From Actinocrinis sp035653575 (GTDB lineage: Bacteria; Actinomycetota; Actinomycetes; Streptomycetales; Catenulisporaceae), in assembly GCF_035653575.1 (NCBI RefSeq), contig NZ_DASRBQ010000186.1, positions 61,314 through 125,313 of the forward strand: 64,000 nucleotides of DNA. The letters are read 5' to 3'. This document shows, piece by piece, positions 24,377 to 33,487 of this stretch; position 1 is the first letter of the stretch, and each line of letters opens with the position of its first letter. Made by a program: the position numbers and the translations under genes. The notes beneath the pieces were generated by a model. That model made no database searches and was not told the DNA's origin. It worked only from the letters and a program-made list of their open reading frames with translations.

Positions 24377-25387
24377 TTAGCCGCCCGCCGTCCGCAGCGC
24401 GTCCGCGACCCCGCTGTCGTGCGGGCCGAGGAAGGTCGGGTTCGGCGTGAAGACGCCCTGGTACATCGCGCTCGCCCCGGCCAGGATCTCGCGCGCCTCG
24501 TCGTTGAGGTATTCGTCGTGGCCGAGCCGCCAGCCGGCGGTGCCGTCGCCGACCCCGTAGGCCTCGATCCCGGCCGCGCGGCACAGGTACACCGCGCGCG
24601 GCACGTGGAAGGACTGGCTGACGACGATGGCGCGGGTGACGCCGAAGACCCGCTTGGCCCGGTCGCAGGTCTCCCAGCTGTCGAATCCGGCGTAGTCGAG
24701 CACGATCAGCCGGCTCGGCACGCCGCGCGCCTCGAGGTAGTCGCGCATGGCCTTGGGCTCGTTGTAGGTGGGCGCCGAGTTGTCGCCGGAGACGAGGAAC
24801 ACTTTGATCTTGTGCGCCCGCCACAGCGCGAGGGAGACGTCGAGCCGTGAGGCGAGGTAGGGGCTCGGGGTGTCGCCGGAGACTGCCGCGCCGAACACGA
24901 TGCCGACCGGCTCGGCCGGAACCGTGGATACGGAGCGGACGTACTGGTCCCCGCTGAGCCGTACGAAGGACACCGGTAGGAAGAACAGCACGGTGGCGAC
25001 GCAGATCAGCTGGTAGGCCCGCCGCAGCCGTCGACGCCGAACCGCCGCGCGCGAAGGTGCCTGCTCACTTCCGACGCCTGCCCGCTCCTCGGGCAACCGC
25101 TCCGCTCCAGCGCCCGTCTGGTCACCCTCGGCGCCCGCCCGCTCCCCCGGCCCTCGCTCCGCCCCAGCACCCGCCTGCTGCTCGTCGACGCCCGCCCGCT
25201 CCCTCGGCCCTCGCTCCGCCCCAGCATCTAGCTCCGCGTCCTGTGACCGCTCCGCCTCGCCCCCGGCCGTCAGTTCACCGTCAGCGGCCTCAACACTGTC
25301 AACGCCGTCAACGCCGCCGTTGCCACCATTGCCGCCGTCATCAGGAATCTGCGTCACCGCTTCCGCCTCCGCCCCGCCGCCCAGCAT
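24377..25387 (-). CDS. SanA/YdcF-like (DUF218) membrane protein with repetitive N-terminus
   Basis: A 336-residue protein. Residues 1-115 are acidic and disordered, with three 19-residue tandem repeats (55-110). One membrane segment (YQLICVATVLFFLPVSFV) follows, then an extracytoplasmic DUF218/SanA domain. Its motifs GIVFGAAVSG, KVFLVSGDNS and AIVVSQSFHVPRAVYLCR match the vancomycin high-temperature-exclusion (SanA) family, thought to act on cell envelope precursors. The long cytoplasmic N-terminus is unusual, as SanA proteins normally start just before the membrane segment. Confidence 0.8.
   Translation of the reverse strand: MLGGGAEAEAVTQIPDDGGNGGNGGVDGVDSVEAADGELTAGGEAERSQDAELDAGAERGPRERAGVDEQQAGAGAERGPGERAGAEGDQTGAGAERLPEERAGVGSEQAPSRAAVRRRRLRRAYQLICVATVLFFLPVSFVRLSGDQYVRSVSTVPAEPVGIVFGAAVSGDTPSPYLASRLDVSLALWRAHKIKVFLVSGDNSAPTYNEPKAMRDYLEARGVPSRLIVLDYAGFDSWETCDRAKRVFGVTRAIVVSQSFHVPRAVYLCRAAGIEAYGVGDGTAGWRLGHDEYLNDEAREILAGASAMYQGVFTPNPTFLGPHDSGVADALRTAGG
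25058..25225 (-). repeat. Three 57-base tandem repeats inside the SanA-like gene
   Basis: Three imperfect in-frame copies encode the 19-residue unit typified by GAERGPRERAGVDEQQAGA, with variants GAERGPGERAGAEGDQTGA and GAERLPEERAGVGSEQ. Copy number could vary between strains by slippage or recombination. Confidence 0.7.
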
Positions 25388-25444
25388 CGACCCGGAAGGT
25401 CACCTGCTGGAAGGGACTGTGGCCGCTGCCTTAGCGGTTGCGAC

Positions 25445-26002
25445 TCACACGGCGCGGGACCGGCGGCGCAGTGCCAGCTCGTCCACGACTCCGTGGCTCA
25501 GCAGCGCAGCGGGCGGTTCGGCGGCCGCGCCGTCCACCGGTTCGCCGGGCAGCTGCGTGAGCACCGCCTCGACTTCACGCCACACGGCGCCGACGGAGAT
25601 GCCGAACACGCCCTGGCCTGCGTGCACCAGCTCCACGACCTCCTCGGCGGAGGTGCACTCGTACACGGTCGCGCCGTCGCTCATCAGGGTGATGCCGGCG
25701 AGTTCCGAGCTGCTGCGCGCGTGGACGTGCGCGACGGCCGCACGGATGTTGTGCAGCGAGACTCCGGTGTCCAGTAGTCTCTTGACGATCTTGAGAATGA
25801 CGATGTCGCGGAAGTTGTACAACCGGCCGGCGCCTGAGCCCGGCACCGGGGTCAGCGAAGGACGCACCAGGTCGGTCCGCGCCCAGTAGTCGAGCTGACG
25901 GTAGGTGATCCCCGCCGCAGCACACGCGACCGTACCCCGGTATCCGTACGTGTCGAACGGATCCGGGGCAGCGCCCCGCGCACCGGTGGCAACCGCGCTC
26001 AA
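25445..26002 (-). CDS. MerR-family regulator (Rv1830-like)
   Basis: A 185-residue MerR-type regulator with an N-terminal winged helix (GYRGTVACAAAGITYRQLDY, then ARTDLVRPSL and RLYNFRDIVILKIVKRLLD). The C-terminal part has no metal-binding Cys pattern, so it is not a metal sensor. Position, size and sequence match mycobacterial Rv1830, the last gene of the conserved block gcvH-garA-ftsR-DUF151-merR. Its target is not known from sequence. The DUF151 gene lies upstream on the same strand, after a long 381-base gap, so it probably has its own promoter. Confidence 0.87.
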   Translation of the reverse strand: MSAVATGARGAAPDPFDTYGYRGTVACAAAGITYRQLDYWARTDLVRPSLTPVPGSGAGRLYNFRDIVILKIVKRLLDTGVSLHNIRAAVAHVHARSSSELAGITLMSDGATVYECTSAEEVVELVHAGQGVFGISVGAVWREVEAVLTQLPGEPVDGAAAEPPAALLSHGVVDELALRRRSRAV

Positions 26003-26383
26003 CGCCGACCTCCGTTCCGCACGTCGTACTTACCGCTGACTGCTTACCGCTAGGTGCCGTCTGCCGTTCTCGTCCGCCGTCTGTCGTATACCGCGCACCG
26101 CTCAACCCACACCACCGGCCGCCGCAGCGCTTTCACGCCCTCGGCCGGAAACCCGCCCCGTCAGTGGCCTTCCCACTGTGTTCTTCCCGTGGGGAGCCGG
26201 TCTGGCAAACCCTCCGAACCGGTGACCCGGCCCGCCGGGACGGCCGTCCTGCCATCCCATCGCAGCTCCCGCGACGCTGTCGACGCTTCGTGGCAGGCTC
26301 TGCCGACCGTACGCAGTAGCCCCTCCCCGCGTCAACGACCACCGCGTTCGCCACGCCGGGCGACCGGGATCGCGCCGGATGGA
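26003..26383. other. Gap between the MerR and DUF151 genes
   Basis: A 381-base stretch without a gene. It should hold the promoter of the MerR gene on the minus strand, but I cannot point to a convincing -35/-10 pair. No RNA gene or repeat stands out. Confidence 0.4.
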
Positions 26384-26848
26384 TCAGGCCTCGAAATCCT
26401 CTGGCGAGATCTGGTCCAGGAACTCCCGGAACCGCTCCACCTCGTCCTCCTGGTCGTCCGGCAGCAGGATGCCGGCCTCGGCGAGCACCTCCTCGGCGGC
26501 GAAGATCTTCGCCCCGCAGCGCAGCGCCATCGCGATGCCGTCGGAGGGCCGGGCCGAGACGGTGACCCCGCCGTCGAAGACCATCTCGGCGAAGAAGGTG
26601 CCGCCGCGCAGCGAGGTGATCCGCAGCGCGGTGAAACGCCGTCCGAGCGCTTTGAGGGTGTCGCGGAACAGGTCATGGGTCAGCGGCCGGGGCGGCGCGG
26701 CCCCCTCAAGCGCGGCCGCGATCGCGCTCGCCTCGCCCTGACCGATCCAGATCGGCAGGAACCGCTCCCCCGAGCTCTCCCGGAGCAGCACGATCGGCAG
26801 ATTGGACGGCAGTTCGACGCGAACGCCGACAACGTCGAGTTCGTTCAC
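26384..26848 (-). CDS. Bifunctional nuclease family protein (DUF151)
   Basis: A 154-residue DUF151 protein, similar in size and sequence to mycobacterial Rv1829. Family signatures are NLPIVLLRESSGERFLPIWI, GQGEASAIAAALEG and TVSARPSDGIAMALR. Plant relatives have RNase/DNase activity, but the bacterial role is not established. The GTG at 26848 gives the standard N-terminus beginning NELDVVGVRVE; upstream in-frame sequence is not conserved. It is the fourth member of the gcvH-garA-ftsR block. Confidence 0.86.
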   Translation of the reverse strand: MNELDVVGVRVELPSNLPIVLLRESSGERFLPIWIGQGEASAIAAALEGAAPPRPLTHDLFRDTLKALGRRFTALRITSLRGGTFFAEMVFDGGVTVSARPSDGIAMALRCGAKIFAAEEVLAEAGILLPDDQEDEVERFREFLDQISPEDFEA

Positions 26849-27233
26849 GATAGACACCCTAGCGCGCGCCGGGGCGCACAACCGCTCCAGCCGGTTGATT
26901 CCAAGGCCTGGCGGCCGAAACACCCCGAAACCAGGTCCCAGGCGCGTCGCGGAGCAGGAAGGAGAGCGGGAGGAAAGCGGGAAGACCAGTCGAGGAGGCT
27001 AGGGAATCCGGGCCGCCCGGACGCGCTCCGGAGACGGTGCTGCGGTCCGAGAATGACCGCTGTCCGCCGCCTGGCCGGGGGCCGGCCCGGGCGGCAAGTA
27101 CCAGCGCTGCGGGTCAGCCACTACCGCAGGAGCACAGCGCGGGAGAAGGACAGCGTCGAGGCGAAGGTGCAAACGCCGGTAGGCCGCCGCGATTTCGGCG
27201 CTTCGGGTCAGCGTCAGCGGTGCGGGTCAGGCG

Positions 27234-28658
27234 TCAGCCGCGCAGGAGGGCGGCGCGGACGAGCGCGGCGTGGAGCCGGACTGCGGCTGCCGCAGCCTCG
27301 GCGCTGCGGCCAGGACCGGCGAGCAGGGTGCGTTCCCGCCGGGCCGCGTCACGGTTGGGGCCGGGCGAGGTCGCCGAGGTGATGAGTTCCGCGACGCGGG
27401 CGGCCGAGGCCGCTACCACGCGCAGGTGCCGCGGCTCCATGCCGAACTGGGCCAGTTCCGCGGCCGCGCGGGCGACCAGCAGGTCCGCGCCGCCGGCCGA
27501 CCGGTTCCCCGACAGCAGGCCGTACTCCACCAGCCCGTCCACCCAGGCCCGGTCCGTGCGCGCCGCGGCTGCCAACTGGTCCCGGTCCAGGGCCACCTCG
27601 CCGAGGTCGGGCGCGAAGAATTCCGGGTCGGGCCAGCGGCGCTCGGCGCGACGGGACGCGATTGTGGATGTCGCCGTGGCGCTGGTGGCGGAGCCGTTCG
27701 CGATCGTGGTGTTGGCGGCCGCGCCATTGGGGGCTGAACCGTTGGCGGCCGAGCCATGCACGGCTGAGCCGTTGGCGATCGTGCTGTTGGCGGCCTGGCC
27801 GTTCGGGGTCTGCGTGGTCAGAGACGGGGCGCTCGTTGCGGGGGCTTTGGCGGACTCGATGCCGGCGGACGCGGACACGGCACCAGGCACCGTTGCCGCC
27901 GTGCCGATTAGGTCAGCACACTGCGACTGGTGCTCGAGACCCGCCAGCCCCTGCTGCGGCACACCGGCGACCTGCTTCCCACCGCTGGCCGCCGGGACGT
28001 CGAAGAGCGCGTCCGCGGGGATCCTGCCGGCTTGACGCCGGGTCGCAACGCCCTGCATGTCGTCCACCGCGGCCGAGCGCGCCGCCGGGACCCGCGAGGA
28101 TGCGGAGCGGCCGGTACGCGCCATGCCGCGGCCCGTGTGGCGTGCGGCTGCGGCGGCCAGGTCTCGCGCCGCGCCGACCGCTGCGAACTCGTCCTCGGCC
28201 GCGGATTGCCCGGCCGCCGGATGGGTCAGCGGATGCTCGGCTCCCGAAAGGTCGGCAGGATCGGGGCTGCCTGCCCAATCGGCGCCCGCTGCTCCCGGGG
28301 CCGGATGCTCGGCGTCGGCCGGATCCGGCGCCGCAGCGGCAGGCTGGTTCGACAGCACGATCCTGATGAGGTCGAGATCGGCCTCGGAGTAGCGGCGGTA
28401 CCCCGAGGAGCTGCGCGCCGGGATGAACTGCCCGGCCGCCTCGATCCGGCGCAGCGCCGCCGCCGTGACGCCGGGGAAGTCGGCGGACAGCGCGGCCGCC
28501 GCCTCGCCGATGGTCAGGGTGCGGCGGCTCACGCGGCCAAAGGACGACGAGGCCGCGGTGTGCGCCCGCGCCCCGCTGCCCGCCCGGCCCTCGGCCGCAC
28601 CGCGCGCTGTGCGCGTGCCGGCCCCACTACCGTTCGTCGACCCTCGCGTGCCCGCCAT
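27234..28658 (-). CDS. ftsR: FtsR-like MerR-family regulator with a large low-complexity insertion
   Basis: A 474-residue homologue of FtsR (mycobacterial Rv1828), the MerR-like regulator that in Corynebacterium activates ftsZ expression. Residues 45-105 are the winged helix (LTIGEAAAALSADFPGVTAA, then SSSGYRRYSEADLDLIRIV). The C-terminal effector-like domain starts near residue 335 (RRAERRWPDPEFFAPDLGEV). Between them lie about 230 residues of Ala/Ser/Asn-rich sequence, while known homologues are about 250 residues in total. GGGAGA precedes the ATG at 28658; the open frame above it is not conserved. The synteny supports the name. Confidence 0.82.
   Translation of the reverse strand: MAGTRGSTNGSGAGTRTARGAAEGRAGSGARAHTAASSSFGRVSRRTLTIGEAAAALSADFPGVTAAALRRIEAAGQFIPARSSSGYRRYSEADLDLIRIVLSNQPAAAAPDPADAEHPAPGAAGADWAGSPDPADLSGAEHPLTHPAAGQSAAEDEFAAVGAARDLAAAAARHTGRGMARTGRSASSRVPAARSAAVDDMQGVATRRQAGRIPADALFDVPAASGGKQVAGVPQQGLAGLEHQSQCADLIGTAATVPGAVSASAGIESAKAPATSAPSLTTQTPNGQAANSTIANGSAVHGSAANGSAPNGAAANTTIANGSATSATATSTIASRRAERRWPDPEFFAPDLGEVALDRDQLAAAARTDRAWVDGLVEYGLLSGNRSAGGADLLVARAAAELAQFGMEPRHLRVVAASAARVAELITSATSPGPNRDAARRERTLLAGPGRSAEAAAAAVRLHAALVRAALLRG
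27691..27795 (-). repeat. 75-base repeat inside the FtsR-like linker
   Basis: Near-identical blocks starting at 27691 and 27766 (75-base period, about 27-30 bases each) encode the repeated peptide N(S/T)TIANGSA, 25 residues apart, within an Asn-Gly-Ser-Ala-rich linker. Shorter ANGSA-like units lie between them. The pattern suggests expansion by repeat slippage. Confidence 0.55.
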
Positions 28659-28872
28659 GGTGTCTCCCGGTCCTCGTGGTGCCAGATGGTGCTCGGTGCC
28701 CTCACCGCTTCCGGATCCAGTATGTCGGGGGCCACCGACAGGAACGGACGACCGCCGTCGAACCGGATCCGGCCCGGCCGTCCCAGCTTGCCGGGTGCCG
28801 CGGGCGCGCGTCCACGCCACGCGCCGCCGCTTTACCGCTTTGCGTAGCGCCTTTCCGGCCGATGCCGAGGCA

Positions 28873-29589
28873 CTAACGACCTCCGGTGAGGAATACCAGC
28901 CGGTACTTGCCGATCTGGACCTCGTCGCCGTCCGCGAGGAGGACTTCCTCGATGCGCTCCCGGTTCACGTACGTGCCGTTGAGCGAGCCGACATCGCGCA
29001 CCAGGTAGCCCTGCGCGGCGCGGGTGAACTCCGCGTGTCGGCGGGAGACCGTCACGTCGTCGAGGAAGATGTCGCTGTCGGGGGCGCGCCCGGCCGAGGT
29101 GACCTCGGTGTCCAGGAGGAAGCGGCTGCCCGCGTTCGGCCCGCGCTGCACCACCAGCAGTGCGGTGCCCGCCGACAGGCTCTCGGTGACACCGGCCTGT
29201 GGGTCGGCCAGCTCCCCGGCGGCGGGCTCCCCGGTGTCGGTGAGGTTGACCGCGCCGAGGGCGAGGGTCGAGGTCACCTCCGCGGGCCGCTCGCCGGAGG
29301 CAGGGTCCACCGGCACCGCCCCGGGCACCAGCGGGTTGCCGCAGTTGGAGCAGAAACGGCTGCCTTCCGAGTTGGCGTGCCCGCAGCGGGCGCACAACGG
29401 CATCGATCCGACCTCCCGCCGCGGCTCCGGCGCGGCAGCTCGTGACTGGCTGGGGGCGCCGCCGGGAGCGGGAGGCGGCGACGCATCGAAACCTAGGCGT
29501 CCGTCCGGCTCCGGGTCAACCGACCCGCCGGGCGCCGCGGGGGCCGGGTTGCCGCCCCGGCCGCGGCCGAACCGACCGAACAGCGCCAC
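28873..29589 (-). CDS. garA: GarA/OdhI-like FHA-domain protein with zinc ribbon
   Basis: A 238-residue forkhead-associated protein. Residues 145-238 are the FHA domain with the phosphothreonine-binding GR, SRRH (182-185) and NGT (204-206) motifs. An N-terminal zinc ribbon has Cys66, Cys69, Cys80 and Cys83. The segment AEVTSTLALG around Thr106 is in the place of the ETTS motif that PknB-type kinases phosphorylate in GarA. GarA/OdhI control 2-oxoglutarate dehydrogenase and glutamate metabolism in response to such phosphorylation. It lies between gcvH and the ftsR-like gene, as in mycobacteria (Rv1827). Confidence 0.88.
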   Translation of the reverse strand: MALFGRFGRGRGGNPAPAAPGGSVDPEPDGRLGFDASPPPAPGGAPSQSRAAAPEPRREVGSMPLCARCGHANSEGSRFCSNCGNPLVPGAVPVDPASGERPAEVTSTLALGAVNLTDTGEPAAGELADPQAGVTESLSAGTALLVVQRGPNAGSRFLLDTEVTSAGRAPDSDIFLDDVTVSRRHAEFTRAAQGYLVRDVGSLNGTYVNRERIEEVLLADGDEVQIGKYRLVFLTGGR

Positions 29590-29625
29590 TGAACCCTCCC
29601 GCCGCCCTTTCTCGCGATCCGTCGG

Positions 29626-30018
29626 CTACTTCTCGGCGACGGCGCGGTAACCGGCGGCGTCGAGCAGCCCGTCCAGCGCCTCGGGCCCGGACACCTCGAC
29701 CTCGAACATCCAGCCCTCGCCGTAAGGGTCCGAGTTCACCAGCTCCGGGTTGGCGTCGAGGGCGCCGTTGACGGCGGTGACGGTGCCGCTGACCGGCGCG
29801 TAGATGTCGCTGACCGACTTGGTGGACTCCAGTTCGCCGCAGGGCTCGCCGGCCTGGATCTCGGCCCCGGACTGGGGCAGGGTGACGAACACGATGTCGC
29901 CGAGCGCGTCCTGCGCGAAGTCGGTGATGCCGACCCGCAGCACCGTGCCGGAGTCCGCCCGCACCCATTCGTGTTCGGCGGTGTACTTCAGGTCCTCGGG
30001 GATGTCGGCCGTGGCCAC
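29626..30018 (-). CDS. gcvH: Glycine cleavage system H protein
   Basis: A 130-residue lipoyl carrier protein of the glycine cleavage system, which shuttles the aminomethyl group between the P, T and L proteins. The lipoylation lysine is in GELESTKSVSDIYAPVSG, and the N-terminus LKYTAEHEWVR is typical. The GTG at 30018 follows GGAGCAGC on the minus strand; upstream in-frame sequence is not conserved. It is the first gene of the conserved gcvH-garA-ftsR-DUF151-merR series. Genes for the other glycine cleavage proteins are not in the window. Confidence 0.93.
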   Translation of the reverse strand: MATADIPEDLKYTAEHEWVRADSGTVLRVGITDFAQDALGDIVFVTLPQSGAEIQAGEPCGELESTKSVSDIYAPVSGTVTAVNGALDANPELVNSDPYGEGWMFEVEVSGPEALDGLLDAAGYRAVAEK

Positions 30019-30225
30019 TGCGCTGCTCCGTTGCTGGTTCGGGGCCGCGGACCGGTGCCCGGCGGATCTCGCCGGAGCGCCCCCTTGCCGCGCGTCCGTG
30101 GTTTGTACTGTCAGGTAGCTGGTGTCGCGACCATACACGGTGGCCAGGCCGACCGACCACACAGCCACAGTGCCTGTGGCCGGTCGGCCCGACATATGTC
30201 TTATGCGTCCCGTCTTAGGCGTCCG

Positions 30226-32721
30226 TTACGCACCTGCCTGTTCCACGACAGCCGCCCACAGGCCGAGTAGTTCGTCGGCCGATTCGGGGTCGGGTCCTTC
30301 CGCCCAAAGGTGCGTGACGGCCTCTGCGGGGTCGGGGAGGACGAGCGTCCAGCGGCCGTCGGCTTCGACGATGCGTACGCCGTCGGTCGTGTCGAGAATC
30401 CGGTCCTGCGCGGCCTCGACGACGGTACGCATCACCATCCCCTTGGCGGCCCACGGTGTCGGTACGTCCATCCTCCGCACGTACGCACGCGGGATTCGTG
30501 CGTCTGCCTGCGACAGCGTCAGGTGCGTGCGCGCGAGCAGGCCGAGCAGCCGCGTGAATGCCGCGATGCCGTCGAGCGAGGCGTGGAATTCCGGGATGAC
30601 GAAGCCACCGCGTCCGTCGCCGCCGAAGATCACGCCCTTCTGCGCGGCGACACGGGTCAATTCATCGGGTGCGGTAGAGACCCACTCGATGCCGACCTTG
30701 TGGAAGCCGGTGACCCGTTCAGCAACACGCGTCGTCGTCACGGGCAGCGCGATGGTGCCCGAGACCCGCTCGGCCGCCACCAAGTCCATAAGGACCAGTA
30801 GCGCCCGCTCGTCGTCGATACGCGCACCGGTCTCGTCCACGAGCCAGATGCGTTCGCCGACCGGGTCGAACCGGACGCCCACCGAGGCGCGGGAAGAGGA
30901 GACCAACTCGCCGAGCCGGCGCAGCGCCGCGGCCTGCTCGGCGGGCGACTCGGTCGGATGCGCCTCGTCCATGCCGAGGTTGACAGTGAACGCGTCGACG
31001 CCGATCCGGCCGAGCAGCGCCGGCAGCACGAGTCCCGCAGAACCGCCGCCGGAGTCCACGACGATCTTCATCCCGGACTCCGCGACACCCGACACGTCGA
31101 CCCGGCTGAGCAACTCCTGCACGTAACTTTCAAAGATCCGGGAAGGCGTGGCCAAATCGCCGATCTCGCCGGGGAACGCCCGGCGGAACTCGGCGCGCGA
31201 GTAAACCCGGTCGAGTTTGCGTTGCGCGGCCGGCGAGAGATCCGCTCCGGTGGAGTCGAGGAACTGGATCTCGACCGAATCCGGCACTCCGGGCGTCGTA
31301 CGGATCGCGACGCCGCCGACCGTGCCGCGCGCGGTCTGAAGTCGCGCCACGGGCATCGGCACGCACTCAAGGTCACGCACGTTGAGCGCGCTCGATGTAA
31401 GCGCCGCGATGACTGCACGCTTAAGCGCACGCGCGGCACGCGAGCCATCACGCGCCGCGGTAACCGTCGCACCTTTCTTCAGCGTGGTCGCGTAGGCGCT
31501 GGCCAGCCGGACCGCGAGTTCCGGAGTGATCTCGACGTTGACCACGCCGCTCACCCCGCGCGGCCCGAACAGCGAGCGCTGGCTGCGCTGCTCCCAGATG
31601 ACGTCGGTGTTGACCACCGCGCCGGCCTCGACCGTCTTGAACGGGTAGATGCGCACGCCGGCGGCGAGGATCGACTCCTCTTCGATCAGGCACTCGTCGC
31701 CCACGACGACGCCGTCCTCGATCCGGGCCGCGCGCATCACGTCGGTGTTCTTGCCGACGACGCAGCCGCGCAGGTTGGCCTGCGGTCCCACGTAGACGTT
31801 GCCGTGGATGACGGCCCGGTGCAGGAACGCCCCGGTCTTCACCACGACGTTGGAGCCGATGACCGTGTGTTCCCGGATTTCGACTCCCGCCTCCACCTTG
31901 GAGTAGTCGCCGACGTAGCACGGGCCCTTGAGCACCGCGGCCGGGTCGATCTCGGCGCCCTCGGCCACCCACACCCCGGGCGCGGTCTCAAAGCCGTCGA
32001 TCTCGGCCTCGACCTTCCCGGTGAGCACGTCCGCCTGCGCCTTGATGTACGACTCGTGCGTGCCGACGTCCTCCCAGTACCCCTCGGCGACGTATCCGTA
32101 GACCGGCTTGCCTTCGGCAAGCAGCCGCGGGAAGACGTCGCCGGACCAGTCCACCTGCTCGCCGGGCGCGATGTAGCTGAGGACTTCGGGCTCCATCACG
32201 TAGATGCCGGTATTGACGGTGTCCGAGAAGACCTGGCCCCAGGTCGGCTTCTCCAGGAACCGTTCGACCCGCCCGTCCTCGGCGGTGATGGTGATGCCGA
32301 ATTCCAGGGGGTCAGGCACGCGGGTCAGGCACACCGTCACCAGCGCGCCCTTCTTGCGGTGGTACTCGATCAGCGCGGTGAGGTCGATGTCGGTGAGCGC
32401 GTCCCCGGAGATCACCAGGAAGCTGTCGCCCTCCAGCTGCGCCTCGGCGTTCTTCACCGATCCCGCGGTGCCCAGGGGCGTGTCCTCGTTCGCGTAGTAC
32501 AAGCTCATGCCGAGCTCTTCGCCGTCACCGAAGTAGTTGCGCACCAGTGAGGCGAGGAACTGCACGGTGACGACGGTCTCGGTGAGTCCGTGCCGTTTGA
32601 GCAGCCGCAGCACATGCTCCATGATCGGGCGGTTCACCACGGGTAGCAGCGGCTTCGGCATCGAGGAGGTCATCGGTCGCAGCCGGGTCCCCTCTCCCCC
32701 GGCCATTACGACGGCTTTCAT
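30226..32721 (-). CDS. Mannose-1-phosphate guanylyltransferase-like protein fused to a degenerate phosphomannomutase domain
   Basis: An 831-residue fusion. Residues 1-235 are a nucleotidyltransferase (AGGEGTRLRPMTSSMPKPLL, GDALTDIDL, GVPDPLEFG-type core), 250-380 are left-handed beta-helix repeats, and 385-831 have the fold of phosphomannomutase/phosphoglucomutase. In the mutase part the phosphoserine loop TASHNP is replaced by RTTPGVP (474-480), the metal loop DGDADR by DPVGER (619-624), and the sugar loop GEXSGH by GGDGRGG. Mutase activity therefore looks lost. The first domain likely makes GDP-mannose or another NDP-sugar for glycan synthesis, which fits the Ppm1 enzyme in this window. Confidence 0.83.
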   Translation of the reverse strand: MKAVVMAGGEGTRLRPMTSSMPKPLLPVVNRPIMEHVLRLLKRHGLTETVVTVQFLASLVRNYFGDGEELGMSLYYANEDTPLGTAGSVKNAEAQLEGDSFLVISGDALTDIDLTALIEYHRKKGALVTVCLTRVPDPLEFGITITAEDGRVERFLEKPTWGQVFSDTVNTGIYVMEPEVLSYIAPGEQVDWSGDVFPRLLAEGKPVYGYVAEGYWEDVGTHESYIKAQADVLTGKVEAEIDGFETAPGVWVAEGAEIDPAAVLKGPCYVGDYSKVEAGVEIREHTVIGSNVVVKTGAFLHRAVIHGNVYVGPQANLRGCVVGKNTDVMRAARIEDGVVVGDECLIEEESILAAGVRIYPFKTVEAGAVVNTDVIWEQRSQRSLFGPRGVSGVVNVEITPELAVRLASAYATTLKKGATVTAARDGSRAARALKRAVIAALTSSALNVRDLECVPMPVARLQTARGTVGGVAIRTTPGVPDSVEIQFLDSTGADLSPAAQRKLDRVYSRAEFRRAFPGEIGDLATPSRIFESYVQELLSRVDVSGVAESGMKIVVDSGGGSAGLVLPALLGRIGVDAFTVNLGMDEAHPTESPAEQAAALRRLGELVSSSRASVGVRFDPVGERIWLVDETGARIDDERALLVLMDLVAAERVSGTIALPVTTTRVAERVTGFHKVGIEWVSTAPDELTRVAAQKGVIFGGDGRGGFVIPEFHASLDGIAAFTRLLGLLARTHLTLSQADARIPRAYVRRMDVPTPWAAKGMVMRTVVEAAQDRILDTTDGVRIVEADGRWTLVLPDPAEAVTHLWAEGPDPESADELLGLWAAVVEQAGA

Positions 32722-32887
32722 GGTCCGCTGGGTCCTCTTTCCCGAATCAAAGGCGCGCCAAAGGCGCGCGGTCGCCCCCGTCGCCTCTTCCCTCCCCCGT
32801 TCGATCTCCCTTAATCAGCCGGGCGGCGCGAGAGGACGGATGTAGCCAAGATCACGCGGAGGCGGGATGGCGGGCGGCTGAGGACCG

Positions 32888-33487
32888 TCAAGCGGCGCTG
32901 TCGGGGCGCGCGATCAGCCTGCGGACCTGCACGACGTAGAGCCCGGCGGCTAGGTAGTACAGCGCGGTTCCCCAGATCGCGAAGGCCCAGCCGACCTCGC
33001 CGGCCACGTCGTGCAGCAGGCCGGTCCCGTCGCCGAGCAGCAGCAGCGGGAAGGCGTAGAGCAGGTTGAAAGTGGCGGCCTTGCCGAGGAAGTGCACCGG
33101 CGGCGGGCCGTAGCCATGGCGCCTGAGCACGGCGAGCGGGATGCTCATCAGCAGGTCGCGGGCCACCAGCAGGACGGCGAGCCATACCGGGATGATCTGA
33201 CGCGCCGCCAGACCGGCCAGGGTGGAGAGGATGTAGAGCCGGTCGGCCGCCGGGTCGAGCAGCTGGCCGATCCGGCTGACCTGGCCGAACGCGCGGGCGA
33301 TCTTGCCGTCGAGGTAGTCGGTGGCGCCGCTGACCGCGAGCAGCAGGATGGCCCAGCCGTCGTAGTGCGGCCCGTGGAAGACCGGCTGCAGGATCAGCCA
33401 GAGGAACAGCGGCACGCCGAGCAGTCGCAGCAGGCTGAGCGCGTTGGGGATGGTCCAGACCTGGTCGCCCGGCGTCGGCTCCGTCAT
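32888..33487 (-). CDS. CDP-alcohol phosphatidyltransferase family protein (PgsA-like)
   Basis: A 199-residue membrane enzyme with about five hydrophobic helices. The complete CDP-alcohol phosphotransferase signature D-x2-D-G-x2-A-R-x8-G-x3-D-x3-D is present from TDYLDGKIAR to LLDPAADR. The family transfers a phosphatidyl group to an alcohol, as in phosphatidylglycerophosphate synthesis; the acceptor here is unknown. The ATG at 33487 is supported by the conserved beginning VWTIPNALSLLRLLGVPLF; the longer frame is non-coding. It lies upstream of the sugar nucleotidyltransferase gene on the same strand. Confidence 0.87.
   Translation of the reverse strand: MTEPTPGDQVWTIPNALSLLRLLGVPLFLWLILQPVFHGPHYDGWAILLLAVSGATDYLDGKIARAFGQVSRIGQLLDPAADRLYILSTLAGLAARQIIPVWLAVLLVARDLLMSIPLAVLRRHGYGPPPVHFLGKAATFNLLYAFPLLLLGDGTGLLHDVAGEVGWAFAIWGTALYYLAAGLYVVQVRRLIARPDSAA

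Noticed and set aside
30958..32550. Long plus-strand frame opposite the nucleotidyltransferase/mutase gene
   Set aside because: Arg/His/Asp-rich shadow of a well-supported gene with no conserved motif.
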